DNA of 64,000 bases, taken from Magnetococcales bacterium (GTDB taxonomy: Bacteria > Pseudomonadota > Magnetococcia > Magnetococcales > Magnetaquicoccaceae). The DNA lies in assembly GCA_015231755.1 (NCBI GenBank), contig JADGAZ010000002.1:186001-250000 (forward strand), written 5' to 3'. The position numbers and the translations under genes were made by a program. The notes under the pieces are model-generated. The model did no database searches. It was not told the DNA's origin and saw only the letters and a program-made list of their open reading frames with translations. Below, piece by piece: positions 14,877-25,017 of the stretch. Each line of letters starts with the position of its first letter. Position 1 is the stretch's first letter.

Positions 14877-16952
14877 TTAAAAATCCTTCATGGTCAGCTT
14901 GACACGACCTTGCCGATCGATGTCCAACACCTTGACCTTGACCACATCCCCTTCCTTGATCACATCCGAAACCTTGGCCACCCGCTGGCTGGAAAGCTGG
15001 GAGATATGCACCAAGCCATCCTTGTTGGGCAGGATGTTGACGAAGGCGCCGAAGTCGGTGATGCGCACCACTTTGCCCTCGTAGACCGCATCTTTTTCCA
15101 CGTCCGAGACAATGCCCCGGATGATGCGTTCGGCGGCCTTGGCGCTTTCGCCATTGGCCGAGGCGATGTTGATGGTGCCGTCATCGCTGATGTCGATCTG
15201 GCAGCCTGTCTCCTCGGTGATGCCCCGGATCACCTTGCCACCGGTACCGATGACATCGCGGATCTTGTCGGGATGGATTTTCATGGTGAAAATCCGGGGA
15301 GCGTGGGGCGACAAATCGCCACGGGTGGCGGAGATGGTTTTTTGCATCTCGCCGAGGATGTGCAACCGGCCTTCCCGGGCCTGACGCAGAGCCACGGCCA
15401 TGATCTCCCGGTTGATGCCGGTGATTTTGATATCCATCTGCAACGCCGTGATGCCCTGGGCATTGCCGGTCACCTTGAAATCCATGTCGCCGAAGTGGTC
15501 TTCGTCACCGAGGATGTCGGACAGAATCGCGAACCGCTCGCCCTCTTTGACCAGACCCATGGCGATCCCCGCCACCATGGATTTCACCGGCACGCCGGCA
15601 TCCAGCATGGCCAGGACCGAACCGCACACCGTGGCCATGGAGGACGAACCATTGGACTCGGTGATTTCGGAAGTGACCCGCAGGGTATAGGGGAACTCTT
15701 CCAGTTCGGGCAGGATGGCGGTCAAGGCACGGGCGGCCAGTTTGCCATGGCCGATCTCCCGGCGTCCCGGAGCGCCCAGACGACCGGTTTCACCCACGCA
15801 GTAGGGGGGGAAGGTATAGTTGAGATAGAACCGTTCACGGGTTTCGCCGAGGAGGCCTTCGACGATCTGCTCGTCGCGGCGGGATCCCAGGGTGACCGTG
15901 GCCAAAGCCTGGGTCTCGCCGCGGGTGAACAGGGCCGAACCGTGAACCCGGGGCAGCACCCCCACCTGACAGTCGATGGGACGGATCTGGGTCAGGGAGC
16001 GACCATCGATGCGGGAGCCACCGGAGAGGATCCGTTCCCGGATCACTTCGGATTCCAGATGCTTGCAGGCGATTTTGACTTCGGCGGCGCGATTTTTGTC
16101 ACCCTCGCTCAGGGCCTCGGCGGCCTCTTGTTTGAGGAGACTGACGCTCTTTTGGCGTTCCATCTTGTCGGCGATCTCGTAGACCGCCCGCATCCGATCC
16201 CGATAGCCGGAACGCAACGCGGCGACCAGATCCACATCCTCGACCACCGCCGGGGCTTCCCAGCGGGGTTTGCCACATTCGGCGGCCAGTTCGCGAATCG
16301 CGGCCACCACCGGCTGATAGCCCTCGAAACCGAACATCACCGCGCCGAGCATTTCGTCTTCGGTGAGGAAGTTGGCTTCGGACTCCACCATGGTCACGGC
16401 GTCGCCGGTCCCGGCCACCACCAAGTCGAGCTGGGAAGCGGCCATCTGTTCGGTACTGGGATTCAATACGTATTGACCATCCACGAACGCCACCCGGGCG
16501 CCAGCCATGGGGCCTTCAAAGGGCAGACCCGAGATGGCCAAAGCCGCCGAAGCACCCACCATGGCGGGAATGTCGGCACTGTTCACGCCGTCGAAGGAAA
16601 GCACGGTCGCCACCACCTGGGTATCCAGGGTGAAGCTCTTGGGGAACAGGGGACGCAACGGACGATCGATCAGGCGGGAGGTGAGGGTCTCCCGGTCGGA
16701 AGGACGAGTCTCCCGCTTGATGAAACCACCGGGAATGCGACCGGCCGCCCAATATTTTTCCTGATAATGCACCCCCAGGGGCAGAAAATCCACGCCAGGA
16801 CGGCCCTCTTTTTCGGCGGTGACCGCCACCAGCACCATGGTTTCGCCATAGGTGACCAGCACGGCGCCATCCGCCTGACGGGCGATGCGCCCGGTCTCCA
16901 TGGTGAGGGTCTCCGAACCAAAGCGAACGCTTTTTTTATGTATGTCAAACAT
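14877..16952 (-). CDS. pnp: Polynucleotide phosphorylase
   Basis: The 691-residue 3'-5' exoribonuclease is a degradosome component. Two RNase PH domains are visible: N-terminal VRFGSETLTMETGRIARQAD, and C-terminal RTFYSVSE-type segments with the GSALFTRGETQALATVTLGS motif and the catalytic region MDFKVTGNAQGITALQMDIK. A KH domain (VIGTGGKVIRGITEETGCQI) and an S1 domain (GKVVRITDFGAFVNILPNKD) follow. The tail after S1 is short, so it lacks an extended degradosome-binding end. The ATG at 16952 starts the conserved MFDIHKK; upstream codons in frame are leader. Two strong hairpins precede it. Confidence 0.97.
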   Translation of the reverse strand: MFDIHKKSVRFGSETLTMETGRIARQADGAVLVTYGETMVLVAVTAEKEGRPGVDFLPLGVHYQEKYWAAGRIPGGFIKRETRPSDRETLTSRLIDRPLRPLFPKSFTLDTQVVATVLSFDGVNSADIPAMVGASAALAISGLPFEGPMAGARVAFVDGQYVLNPSTEQMAASQLDLVVAGTGDAVTMVESEANFLTEDEMLGAVMFGFEGYQPVVAAIRELAAECGKPRWEAPAVVEDVDLVAALRSGYRDRMRAVYEIADKMERQKSVSLLKQEAAEALSEGDKNRAAEVKIACKHLESEVIRERILSGGSRIDGRSLTQIRPIDCQVGVLPRVHGSALFTRGETQALATVTLGSRRDEQIVEGLLGETRERFYLNYTFPPYCVGETGRLGAPGRREIGHGKLAARALTAILPELEEFPYTLRVTSEITESNGSSSMATVCGSVLAMLDAGVPVKSMVAGIAMGLVKEGERFAILSDILGDEDHFGDMDFKVTGNAQGITALQMDIKITGINREIMAVALRQAREGRLHILGEMQKTISATRGDLSPHAPRIFTMKIHPDKIRDVIGTGGKVIRGITEETGCQIDISDDGTINIASANGESAKAAERIIRGIVSDVEKDAVYEGKVVRITDFGAFVNILPNKDGLVHISQLSSQRVAKVSDVIKEGDVVKVKVLDIDRQGRVKLTMKDF

Positions 16953-16984
16953 ATTTTTTGATATCCATCGGTATGGGGTGAATC

Positions 16985-17022
16985 CCGCCGGGAGTATGCG
17001 CCAAAAGAAAGGATCCCGGCGG
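16985..17022 (-). promoter_or_regulatory. Hairpin II in the rpsO-pnp intergenic region
   Basis: Perfect 9-bp arms, CCGCCGGGA (16985-16993) and TCCCGGCGG (17014-17022), enclose a 20-nt loop 33 bp upstream of the pnp start. It resembles a leader structure for RNase III/PNPase control. Confidence 0.5.
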
Positions 17023-17041
17023 CTCGCGGACATTGTTTGCC

Positions 17042-17073
17042 CGCGACGCCGCCCGTCGGGAGGCGGCGTCGCG
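17042..17073 (-). promoter_or_regulatory. Hairpin I in the rpsO-pnp intergenic region
   Basis: CGCGACGCCGCC (17042-17053) and GGCGGCGTCGCG (17062-17073) form a perfect 12-bp GC stem with an 8-nt loop, 18 bp after the rpsO stop. No T tract follows. In E. coli the same gap holds the rpsO terminator and the RNase III site that lets PNPase repress itself; this stem is the likely counterpart. Confidence 0.55.
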
Positions 17074-17091
17074 ATTCCGGTCATGCGCGAA

Positions 17092-17361
17092 CTATTTGCG
17101 CAGATTCAACCGCTTGATCAAGGTCTGATAACGCTCATTGCTCTGGGACTTGACATAGGTCAGCAGACGACGACGCAATCCGACCATTTTCAGCAGGCCG
17201 CGCCGGGAGTGATGATCCTTGATGTTGCCGCGCAGATGCTCGGTCAGATTGTTGATGCGTTCGGTCAGCAAGGCTACCTGCACCTCCGGGGAACCCGTAT
17301 CCCCTTCCTTGATGGCATATTCGAGGATGAGTACCTGCTTGCGCTCCTGGGTGATCGACAT
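17092..17361 (-). CDS. rpsO: Ribosomal protein uS15
   Basis: This 89-residue 30S protein has the typical helices [38 protein letters not shown] and the [12 protein letters not shown] tail. It binds 16S rRNA near the central domain junction. It lies between truB and pnp, the standard order in Proteobacteria. In E. coli S15 represses its own translation; a leader pseudoknot was not identified in the 46-bp gap after truB. Confidence 0.98.
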   Translation of the reverse strand: MSITQERKQVLILEYAIKEGDTGSPEVQVALLTERINNLTEHLRGNIKDHHSRRGLLKMVGLRRRLLTYVKSQSNERYQTLIKRLNLRK

Positions 17362-17407
17362 CGGTTAACTCCTTATAGAATGACGGATTGATCCAAATGG
17401 GCCGGAT

Positions 17408-18340
17408 TCACGCCAGGTTGAACAGCCGTTTCGGCGTACATGGCCGCCGACCCGAGGCGTCAAGCCCCTGGCCGAGGGTGCCGGTGGCGCCGAAGCGCCC
17501 CTCGGGTGACAGCAGACGCACCGGTCCCGGTGCCACCCCGTCCGCCTCGATCCATGCCGCCTGACCGTTCATGACCCGGCTCCAGGCCTCCAAACGCAGT
17601 CGCAACGCCGGGATGTCGTCCAGCGCCCGATCCACGGGTAACAAAAGTTCGTTCAAGCGTCCCGCTTCCACACCCTGGCTCAAGGCGTCCAGGGTGACGC
17701 ACTCCGCCAGGGAAAATCCCAGGGTACGGGTCCGCAGCAGTCGTTCCAGATGGGCCAGACATCCCAGCTCCCGACCCAGATCCCGGGCCAGGGAACGCAT
17801 GTAGGTGCCTTTGCCGCAACGCACGTCGAGGGTGATCAGCCCGTCGGCGTACTCTACCAGAGTCAATTCGTGGAAGGTGACCCGACGGGAGGGCAATTCG
17901 ACGGTTTCGCCCCGTCTGGCCCGTTCATAGGCCCGCTCTCCGTCCACGTGAATGGCCGAATAGATCGGTGGCACCTGATCCTGTTCCCCGAGATAACGGG
18001 TCAGCAGTGCCAAGACGGTCTCCCGATCGGGAAAATCCTGATGGCCCGGGGTGAATTGACCGGTGGGATCTCCGGTATCGGTTTCCGAACCCAGACGGAT
18101 CCAGCAGCGGTAGGCCTTGTCCCCTTCCAGCACATAGGCCAGGGTTTTGGTGGCCTCTCCCAAGGCGATGGGCAGCACGCCTTCGGAAAACGGATCCAGC
18201 GTGCCTCCATGTCCCGCCTTGCCGGCGCGGATGATCCGTTTGACCCGTTCCACCACCCGTGTGGAGGTATATCCGGCCTCTTTGTGAATGGCCAGCCAAC
18301 CGTGTGGACCTTCGGTGTCCCGGCGACGCGACTTGCCCAT
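17408..18340 (-). CDS. truB: tRNA pseudouridine-55 synthase
   Basis: The 310-residue enzyme makes pseudouridine 55 in the tRNA T-loop. Conserved pieces are GWLAIHKEAGYTSTRVV, GHGGTLDPFSEGVLPIALGE with the catalytic Asp, GDKAYRC, PPIYSAIHVDGERAYE and VRCGKGTYMRSLARDLG. A PUA-like C-terminal region follows. The ATG at 18340 lies 6 bp after the rbfA stop. It is part of the minus-strand rimP-to-pnp operon. Confidence 0.96.
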   Translation of the reverse strand: MGKSRRRDTEGPHGWLAIHKEAGYTSTRVVERVKRIIRAGKAGHGGTLDPFSEGVLPIALGEATKTLAYVLEGDKAYRCWIRLGSETDTGDPTGQFTPGHQDFPDRETVLALLTRYLGEQDQVPPIYSAIHVDGERAYERARRGETVELPSRRVTFHELTLVEYADGLITLDVRCGKGTYMRSLARDLGRELGCLAHLERLLRTRTLGFSLAECVTLDALSQGVEAGRLNELLLPVDRALDDIPALRLRLEAWSRVMNGQAAWIEADGVAPGPVRLLSPEGRFGATGTLGQGLDASGRRPCTPKRLFNLA

Positions 18341-18346
18341 GATGCG

Positions 18347-18730
18347 TTACGCTCCTGATCCAAGACGGTGTTCGTCCCCGTCGACGGACGGAATTTCGAT
18401 GGTTTTCAGCAGGGTTTCGATCTGTTCGGCACGTGTGAAGGAGAGATCCGGCTCGAAGCGCAGTTCGGGAGCCAGACGCAATCCCAGGGCGCGGCCCACC
18501 CGGGCGCGCATGAATCCCGCAGCCCGTCTGAGACCGGAATGGACTTCGGCCAACTCCTGTCCCATGGCCGTGAAATGGACAACCGCATAATGCAGATCCC
18601 GACTCAAGGTGACATCGGTGATCGAAATCATGCTCATGGCTACTTTGGGGTCATGAATGTCGCCACGCTGCAACATGGCGGCCAATTCCTTGCGGATCTC
18701 TCCCCGGACCCGATCCACCCGCACGCTCAC
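18347..18730 (-). CDS. rbfA: Ribosome-binding factor A
   Basis: The 127-residue KH-type 30S maturation factor has the N-terminal RVDRVRGEIRKELAAML. The core VAMSMISITDVTLSRDLHYA and the conserved PELRFEPDLSFTRAEQIETL near the C-terminus follow. The start is GTG at 18730, overlapping the stop of the DUF503 gene as GTGA, so the two are probably translationally coupled. Confidence 0.95.
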   Translation of the reverse strand: MSVRVDRVRGEIRKELAAMLQRGDIHDPKVAMSMISITDVTLSRDLHYAVVHFTAMGQELAEVHSGLRRAAGFMRARVGRALGLRLAPELRFEPDLSFTRAEQIETLLKTIEIPSVDGDEHRLGSGA

Positions 18731-19014
18731 GTCACAATCTCCACCCGATAATCCACCATGACCCCCTCGCTCTCGGTCTCGATATAGTTCGCGACCTTCT
18801 GCAACCGGCTCTGGACCACTGCCACTTCGTTGCCGACAGCGGCAAACCCCAAACCGGCACCATCCCAGCGATCCAACGCATCCACCTCGGCGGCGGCCAC
18901 CTCGAAACGATGACGAATCCGTTCCAGCAATCCCTTGACGATGCCACGTTTTTCCTTCAGGGAGCGCACACCCGGCAGTTCCAGACGCACTTCCAGCAGG
19001 CCGACACGGGTCAT
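18727..19014 (-). CDS. ylxP: DUF503 (YlxP-like) protein
   Basis: This protein of about 95 residues has the family core VGLLEVRLELPGVRSLKEKR, then VKGLLERIRHRFEVAAAEVD and the C-terminal LQKVANYIETESEG. YlxP/DUF503 proteins are regularly encoded between infB and rbfA and have been linked to ribosome maturation; the precise function is not settled. The ATG at 19014 is preferred because AGGGAG lies 7 bases upstream; an ATG at 19020 would be too close to that SD. Confidence 0.85.
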   Translation of the reverse strand: MTRVGLLEVRLELPGVRSLKEKRGIVKGLLERIRHRFEVAAAEVDALDRWDGAGLGFAAVGNEVAVVQSRLQKVANYIETESEGVMVDYRVEIVT

Positions 19015-19060
19015 GGGCATTCTCCCTGGCCCGTGTCGGCCTGACTGGCAGTGTTTTTCA

Positions 19061-22000
19061 TCAACCGATGGTCGCCTTGACCTCTTCGCGGGAGAAGGCT
19101 TCCAGGACATCTCCGACCCTCAAGTCGGTGTACCGATCCAGACTGATGCCGCACTCGGTGCCGTCCCGGACTTCCCGCACATCGTCCTTGAAACGCTTCA
19201 GGGCATGGATCGTCCCCACATACAGCACCACCTCGTCGCGCAACAGGCGGATATGGTTGGTTTTTTGTATCAGGCCATCCAGCACCATGCACCCGGCCAC
19301 CAGACCCACCTTGGAGATGCGGAACAGCTCCCGCACCACCGCACGGCCCAGGGTGACCTCCTTGAGGATCGGCGAAAGCTTGCCCTCCATGGCGCTGGTC
19401 ACGTCGTCCACCAGATCGTAGATCACGGAGTAAAACCGCATGTCCGCCCGTTCCCGCTTGACCAGTTCCCGGGCCTTGGCGTCGGCGCGCACATTGAAGC
19501 CCACCACCAGCGCCTGGGAGGCCACAGCCAGCATGACATCCGACTCGGTGATGCCACCCACGGCGGTATGGATGATATTGACGCGGATCTTGTCGTGGGT
19601 GATCTTGAGCAGGGCGTCGGAAACCGCTTCCAGGGAGCCTTGCACATCGGCCTTGATCACCACCTTCACTTCGTCCATCTCGCCTTGCTTGATCTGGTCG
19701 AACAGGTCGTCGAGCTTGGTGGTGGGCAACTGTTTGGCCAGTTCCTGTTCTTTGTTCTTGCGCATGCGGAAGGCGGCGATCTCTTTGGCGCGCCGTTCGT
19801 CCGGCACGGTGATGAGGTCATCCCCAGCCGCCGGCACACCCGACAGACCGATCACCTCCACCGGCATGGCGGGAGGCGCTTCCAGGACCGGCATGCCCTT
19901 GTCGTTGAGCAGGCCACGGATCTTGCCCCACTCGGACCCGACCACGAAGATGTCTCCCACCCGCAAGACACCATTGGCCACCAGACAGGTGGCCACGGCG
20001 CCACGTCCCTTGTCGAGTTTGGCCTCGATGATGAATCCACGGGCTTTCTTGCCGAAGTTGGCCCGCAGGTTCAGGACTTCCGCCTGCAACAGGATCATTT
20101 CCTTGAGGGCTTCGATGCCGATGCCGGCCTTGGCCGACACATTCAGGAAAATCGAATCCCCGCCCCAGGCCTCGGGCAGCAGCCCCTGATCCGCCAGTTG
20201 CTGCATCACCCGGTCGGGATTGGCGTTGGGACGGTCGATCTTGTTGATGGCCACGATGATCGGCACATTGGCCGCCTTGGCGTGGTTGAGGGCTTCCAGG
20301 GTCTGGGGCATGACGCCGTCATCGGCGGCCACCACCAGCACCACGATGTCCGTCACCTTGGCGCCACGGGCACGCATGGCCGTGAAGGCCGCATGACCCG
20401 GAGTATCCAGGAAAGTGATGGAGGATCCATCTTCCATGGTCACCTGATAGGCGCCGATGTGCTGGGTGATGCCCCCGAACTCCCGGGCCGCCACATCGGT
20501 TTTGCGAATGGCGTCCAGCAAGGAGGTCTTGCCATGATCCACGTGACCCATGATGGTCACCACCGGAGCGCGGATGGTCAGATCCTTGTCCAGGTCGTTG
20601 CTGTCCGCCAGTTCGGCCTCGATGGCCGCCCCTTCGGAGATGGTCTTGGGCCGGTGTCCCAGCTCTTCCACCACCAGCACGGCGGTATCCTGATCCAGCA
20701 CCTGGTTGATGGTGACCATCATGCCCTGGGCCATCAGGCGTTTGATCACCTCCGAGGACTTGATCGCCATGCGGCTGGCCAGTTCGCCCACGGTGATCAC
20801 CTCCGGGATGATCACATCCCGCAGCACCGGCTGTTGGGCCTGGGGTTCAAAGCGTCCGCCACCGCGCCGCGCCCCGGGCTTGAGGCCCAGGGTGGTCTTG
20901 CGGGCCGGCAGTTGCTTCTCCTGCGGGGCCACCGTCACCGCGGATTTCTTGCCCTTGCGCTTGCTCTTGCTCTTGAGGGTTTCCCGGGCGGCTGCCGGGT
21001 CGGCGGCGACCCCGGGGGTTTCCGCCGCTTCGACGGAACGGCGTTCGTCGATCTTGCGTTTTTGTTCCCGCAACTCGTTGAGCTGGGTCAGCCGTTTGGC
21101 CACCAGGATTTCGGTCTTCTTGCGGGCCAGATCCTCCCGTTGCGCCCGGGTCAGATTCTTGGCCGGCTCTTCCTTGCTGTTCACCACCACGCCCACGGCC
21201 TGGGTAATCTCTTCCGACACCACCGGTGCCGGAGACGCCACCGGTGCGGGGGTCGGGGCCGGACGCGCCACCTGGGAACGCACCAGGGTCTCCCGGGACG
21301 CGGTTCGGCTCGGAGCCGGATGGGAAGCCGCCTGGGGCGGGGTCTCGGTCCGTTGCGGCGCAGAGGCTGCGGCAGAGGTCCGGGAAGGATCGATCCGTAC
21401 CGAAGCCGCCACGCCCTGGGGCTTGGCATCCGTGGCCCGGGACTTGTCGGCGGGGGGCTTGATCACCAAACGGGGCTCGGGGGTCGGAGGAGCCACCGGC
21501 ACAACCGGAGGCGGCGGAGGGGGAGGCGGTGCCTCCGGCACGCTGCGGGCTTTTTCCGCCGCGAGGCGTTCGGCTTCCAGGCGTTCTTGTTCGCGCCGCT
21601 CGGCTTCCCGACGTTCGGCCTCCAACCGTTGCTGTTCCTGCCGTTCGGCCTCCAGTCGTTCGGCCTCCTGGCGACGCCGTTCGGCCTCCTGGCGTTCCCG
21701 CTCCAGCCGTTCGAGTTCTTCCTTCTCGCGCACCAGCCGTTCCCGTTCCTGCTTCTCCTGGAACGACTGACGCTCGGCAGGGGTCATGGGAGTCAGGATC
21801 TGCTGTTTGCGATCCCGGGCCGGCTCCACAGCCGCGCTCACCTGGGAGGCTCCGACGCGGGACTTGTCCCGGGCCTGACCCTGATCCTCCCGGACCGCGT
21901 CCAGGGATTCCCCCTCTTCTCCGGCGCTCTTCACGAAGGTCTTTTTCTTGCGCACCTCCACGACCACGCTCTTGCTGCGACCATGGGAGAAGTTTTGCTT

Positions 22001-22129
22001 GATCGATCCTCCCTCCACGGTCTTGCGCAGCACAATGCGTCGTGGGGCCTTGAGTTTCAGCCGCGCGCCGTCGCCGTCTTCACCTTCGCCGTCACTGTCT
22101 TTCAAATCGCTCAAAAGAACCTTCTCCAC
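19061..22129 (-). CDS. infB: Translation initiation factor IF-2
   Basis: This large IF-2 has 1022 residues. A long charged N-terminus of about 520 residues includes an Arg/Glu-rich predicted coiled coil (repeats like [10 protein letters not shown], about residues 130-200) and a Pro/Ala stretch. The IF2_N motif ([20 protein letters not shown]) follows. The G domain has [35 protein letters not shown] and [12 protein letters not shown]; domains II-IV follow. It brings fMet-tRNA to the 30S subunit. The start is GTG at 22129 with AGGG upstream. The gene is followed 46 bp later by ylxP. Confidence 0.97.
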   Translation of the reverse strand: MEKVLLSDLKDSDGEGEDGDGARLKLKAPRRIVLRKTVEGGSIKQNFSHGRSKSVVVEVRKKKTFVKSAGEEGESLDAVREDQGQARDKSRVGASQVSAAVEPARDRKQQILTPMTPAERQSFQEKQERERLVREKEELERLERERQEAERRRQEAERLEAERQEQQRLEAERREAERREQERLEAERLAAEKARSVPEAPPPPPPPPVVPVAPPTPEPRLVIKPPADKSRATDAKPQGVAASVRIDPSRTSAAASAPQRTETPPQAASHPAPSRTASRETLVRSQVARPAPTPAPVASPAPVVSEEITQAVGVVVNSKEEPAKNLTRAQREDLARKKTEILVAKRLTQLNELREQKRKIDERRSVEAAETPGVAADPAAARETLKSKSKRKGKKSAVTVAPQEKQLPARKTTLGLKPGARRGGGRFEPQAQQPVLRDVIIPEVITVGELASRMAIKSSEVIKRLMAQGMMVTINQVLDQDTAVLVVEELGHRPKTISEGAAIEAELADSNDLDKDLTIRAPVVTIMGHVDHGKTSLLDAIRKTDVAAREFGGITQHIGAYQVTMEDGSSITFLDTPGHAAFTAMRARGAKVTDIVVLVVAADDGVMPQTLEALNHAKAANVPIIVAINKIDRPNANPDRVMQQLADQGLLPEAWGGDSIFLNVSAKAGIGIEALKEMILLQAEVLNLRANFGKKARGFIIEAKLDKGRGAVATCLVANGVLRVGDIFVVGSEWGKIRGLLNDKGMPVLEAPPAMPVEVIGLSGVPAAGDDLITVPDERRAKEIAAFRMRKNKEQELAKQLPTTKLDDLFDQIKQGEMDEVKVVIKADVQGSLEAVSDALLKITHDKIRVNIIHTAVGGITESDVMLAVASQALVVGFNVRADAKARELVKRERADMRFYSVIYDLVDDVTSAMEGKLSPILKEVTLGRAVVRELFRISKVGLVAGCMVLDGLIQKTNHIRLLRDEVVLYVGTIHALKRFKDDVREVRDGTECGISLDRYTDLRVGDVLEAFSREEVKATIG

Positions 22130-22177
22130 CGGTTGAATACCCTGCCGGTATTGTTGTTGGGGTTGTCACCATCCCGA

Positions 22178-22858
22178 TCACACGCGCCCGCTCTCCGGTT
22201 CCCGCGTAAAACTCCACCAACGGGCGGCATCGGCACGAATTCTCTCTCCCACACCAGGATGGGTCACGGCGACCAGCACCACCGGACGTCCGGACCATAT
22301 CGATCCCAAACGCTCCTGATTCGGCACAGTCACGATCTCCACCCCTTCGACTTCCTGGAGCCAAGGCTCCAGCCGCGTGCGCAGGGAACTGGCATCCTCG
22401 GCCAGCAGCAACAAAGGCCGCATCCCCCGCTTGATCAGCTCCTCCACTTCCCGCAGACCCTTCCGGCATCCCCCGGTTCTGCGGGCCAGCCCGACACCGT
22501 CCAGCAGACGTTGCTCCAGGCTCTGTCCCAGACGCGTCAACAGAAGCTCTCTCTCTTCTGGCGCCATTTTATGCCGTGTCAGCAGGGCCGTCACCCGTTT
22601 TCGATCCGGCATCACATGAATCCCGCGTCCTGGCAGCCGTCCAGCCACATCTTCCACCAGACGCCCTCCCGGATCCACCACAAAACGCAACAAAAACGCC
22701 TTGGGTCGCCGGTTGCGGGTAATGGCGCAACGCCGCCAGGGGCTGGCCTCCTCCTCTTTCGCCTGGGAGCGAGCCGATGGGACCAAAGGCACCGTGGCTG
22801 GCGCGCCCTCACCCGGATCGGTTGCCGGACCCCGGCCCCGGCCCCGTGCTTTGGTCAC
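22178..22858 (-). CDS. YlxR (DUF448) RNA-binding protein with C-terminal L7Ae-like region
   Basis: The protein has about 226 residues. The first half carries the DUF448 fold (RRCAITRNRRPKAFLLRFVV and the GRGIHVMPDR motif). The second half (KRGMRPLLLLAEDASSLRTR) resembles the L7Ae/YlxQ-like RNA-binding fold, so the two small proteins usually found between nusA and infB appear fused. YlxR has been reported to bind RNase P RNA in some bacteria; its role here is unknown. The GTG at 22858 starts one base after the nusA stop and has GAGGAG 7 bases upstream, overlapping the nusA end. Confidence 0.85.
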   Translation of the reverse strand: MTKARGRGRGPATDPGEGAPATVPLVPSARSQAKEEEASPWRRCAITRNRRPKAFLLRFVVDPGGRLVEDVAGRLPGRGIHVMPDRKRVTALLTRHKMAPEERELLLTRLGQSLEQRLLDGVGLARRTGGCRKGLREVEELIKRGMRPLLLLAEDASSLRTRLEPWLQEVEGVEIVTVPNQERLGSIWSGRPVVLVAVTHPGVGERIRADAARWWSFTREPESGRV

Positions 22859-22859
22859 G

Positions 22860-24362
22860 TTACTCCTCAAACCAGCCCGCCACTTCACGCGCCTGAAGGA
22901 TCACCCGTTCCACCTCTTTGCGGCTCAACGCATTGTCCAGCATCTCCAAAAGCTCATCCGCCGCCAGATCCGCCAAGTCATCCAACTGATTGACCCCCTT
23001 TTCGGCCATGGCGATCACCATGGAGTCGGTCAGGCCACGCAACTGGGAAATACGTGGATCGATGGAAAGGGCGGCTTTGCGCTCTTCGTTCTCCAAAGCC
23101 GAGTGCAACAACTGATCCCGGGCACGGGTGCGCAGTTCCCGGGCGATCTCTTCGTCGAAGCCCTCGATGCCCGCCAACTCCTCCAAAGGCACGTAGGCCA
23201 CCTCTTCCAGAGTGGTGAACCCCTCTTGAACCAGGGACGTGGCCACATCCTCGTCCAGATCCAGCCGGTTCATGAACTCCCGGGCAATGGCGCCAAACTC
23301 TTCGACCCGACTTTCCGCCTCTTCCCGTTCGGTGATGATGTCGATCTTCCAGCCGGTCAATTCGGAAGCCAGACGCACGTTTTGTCCGCGACGACCGATG
23401 GCCAGGGAGAGTTGATCTTCGTCCACGATCACCTTGATGCGGGTTTCGTCTTCGTCCATCACCACCTTGACCACCTCCGCCGGGGCCAGGGCGTTGCAGA
23501 CGAAGACCGCCGGATCCGGGGACCATTCGATGATGTCGATCCGTTCTCCCTGGAGTTCCGTCACCACCCCCTGGACACGGGAGCCGCGAATGCCGACACA
23601 GGCTCCCACGGGATCCACATGGGCGTCGTTGGAGCGGACCGCGATCTTGCTGCGGAATCCCGGATCCCGGGCCACGGCGCGGATTTCCACGATGCCGTCA
23701 TAGATTTCCGGCACTTCCATTTCAAACAGCTTGGGCACCATCTCCGGGGCGGTACGGGAGAGAATGATCTGCGGACCCCGTTGCACATCCCGCACTTCGT
23801 GGATGTAGGCGCGGATCCGGTCTCCCGGACGGTAGTGTTCCCGGAACAGTTGATGTTCGTGGGGCAGAAAAGCCGCGGCCCGGCCCAGATCCACATAGAT
23901 GTTGTTGCGCTCGACCCGTTTGACCAAGCCGTTGACCAAAGTACCCTTGCGATCGATGTATTCCCGGTAGACGCTGTCGCGTTCGGCTTCCCGCACCTTC
24001 TGGACGATCACCTGTTTGGCGGTCTGGGCCGCGATGCGTCCGAACTCGATGGGGGGCAGGGATTCGGCGAGAAAATCACCCACCTTCACCGACGGATTGA
24101 GCCGCATGGCGTCGGTCAGAAGCATATGGGTATCCGGCCCCTCGTATCCGGGGGCATCCTCGTTCTCCACCACTTCCCGCAATTGATTGAGCCGAAACTC
24201 GCCGGACTTGCCATCGAAGGTGACCTGGATGTTCTTGTGGGCACCGTATTTTCTTTTGGAGGCCGTGCGAATGGCGTCTTCCATGGCCTCGATGACGATA
24301 TCCCTGGGGATCCCCTTTTCCCTGGCGAGTTGTTCGGCGATCTGTACGATTTCAACACTCAT
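22860..24362 (-). CDS. nusA: Transcription termination/antitermination factor NusA
   Basis: The protein has about 500 residues. The NusA N-terminal domain (VQIAEQLAREKGIPRDIVIE), an S1 domain (GLVKRVERNNIYVDLGR), KH domains (PVGACVGIRGSRVQGVVTEL, LAIGRRGQNVRLASELTGWK) and two C-terminal acidic helix-hairpin repeats (from LVQEGFTTLEEVAYVPLEEL and MAEKGVNQLDDLADLAADEL) are in order. The ATG at 24362 is chosen over a GTG 9 bases upstream. The two AR-type repeats are as in gamma- and alphaproteobacterial NusA. A terminator in the operon leader offers a plausible target for its own feedback control. Confidence 0.97.
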   Translation of the reverse strand: MSVEIVQIAEQLAREKGIPRDIVIEAMEDAIRTASKRKYGAHKNIQVTFDGKSGEFRLNQLREVVENEDAPGYEGPDTHMLLTDAMRLNPSVKVGDFLAESLPPIEFGRIAAQTAKQVIVQKVREAERDSVYREYIDRKGTLVNGLVKRVERNNIYVDLGRAAAFLPHEHQLFREHYRPGDRIRAYIHEVRDVQRGPQIILSRTAPEMVPKLFEMEVPEIYDGIVEIRAVARDPGFRSKIAVRSNDAHVDPVGACVGIRGSRVQGVVTELQGERIDIIEWSPDPAVFVCNALAPAEVVKVVMDEDETRIKVIVDEDQLSLAIGRRGQNVRLASELTGWKIDIITEREEAESRVEEFGAIAREFMNRLDLDEDVATSLVQEGFTTLEEVAYVPLEELAGIEGFDEEIARELRTRARDQLLHSALENEERKAALSIDPRISQLRGLTDSMVIAMAEKGVNQLDDLADLAADELLEMLDNALSRKEVERVILQAREVAGWFEE

Positions 24363-24383
24363 GAATGACACCCGGTGTCTTGG

Positions 24384-24941
24384 CTAAAATTCAAAATCCA
24401 GATGGGCCTTGCCGATCAGGCGGAAGGGGACGCGGATCACCGTGTTGTCCTTGAGGCGAATCAGCACATCGTCCTCTTCCATGCCTTGCAGGATCCCTTT
24501 GACCATTTTCCGGTTCGCGCCAGACGCGGACTTGCGCGCGGCCGACTTTCCGGGGCCGACCGGTTGTGATTCGGGCGGCGGCTCCGCAGACAGGGCCGCG
24601 AACACATGCACCACGGCCAACCTGCCCTGAAAGCGGATAAAATCTTCTCGTTTCTTCACAGGGCGCGTCAGGCCCGGCGAGGAGACCTCCAACCGGTATT
24701 CCCCTGTGATCGGGTCGTGGAGATCCAGCAGGGCCGAAAGCCGATCACTCACCGCGGCGCAGTGGTCGAGTTGCAGCGGACCATCCAGCCGATCCAGAAA
24801 CACCCGGACCACCCGCGATCCCCCTTCCGGAACGATGGCCACTTCCACAAGTTGACACCCTTCGGCAACGGCGGCCTCGTTGGCCAGTTGTTCAAGCCGC
24901 GTCGGTGTCGCGGAGGGGTGGATTTCAGGTGAGTCGGTCAA
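24384..24941 (-). CDS. rimP: Ribosome maturation factor RimP
   Basis: This protein of about 185 residues is needed for 30S assembly. Family motifs are LEQLANEAAVAEGCQLVEV, VRVFLDRLDG, LDLHDPITGEYRLEVSSPGL and TRPVKKREDFIRFQGR. A Pro/Ala insert (about residues 126-150) precedes the C-terminal SH3-like barrel (VKGILQGMEEDDVLIRL). The frame continues upstream to an ATG at 25064, but that lies at the predicted transcription start, so a start near TTG 24941 (GAGG 10 bases upstream) is proposed; the exact codon is uncertain. It is the first gene of the nusA-infB operon. Confidence 0.88.
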   Translation of the reverse strand: MTDSPEIHPSATPTRLEQLANEAAVAEGCQLVEVAIVPEGGSRVVRVFLDRLDGPLQLDHCAAVSDRLSALLDLHDPITGEYRLEVSSPGLTRPVKKREDFIRFQGRLAVVHVFAALSAEPPPESQPVGPGKSAARKSASGANRKMVKGILQGMEEDDVLIRLKDNTVIRVPFRLIGKAHLDFEF

Positions 24942-25017
24942 GCGAACGTCGCCTCGGCAAATGGAAAAATCGGTTGAATCTGATCCGTTGGAAACCCACT
25001 CCCCGGCGGAACAAACT

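Noticed and set aside
14790-16961. Long + strand open frame opposite pnp
   Set aside because: It is the complement of a fully conserved pnp; its translation is His/Gly/Asp-rich and typical of GC-skewed shadow frames.
18935-22993. A 1352-codon + strand open frame
   Set aside because: It runs opposite infB, ylxR and ylxP, all with intact family motifs; the His/Gly/Leu-rich translation shows no domain.
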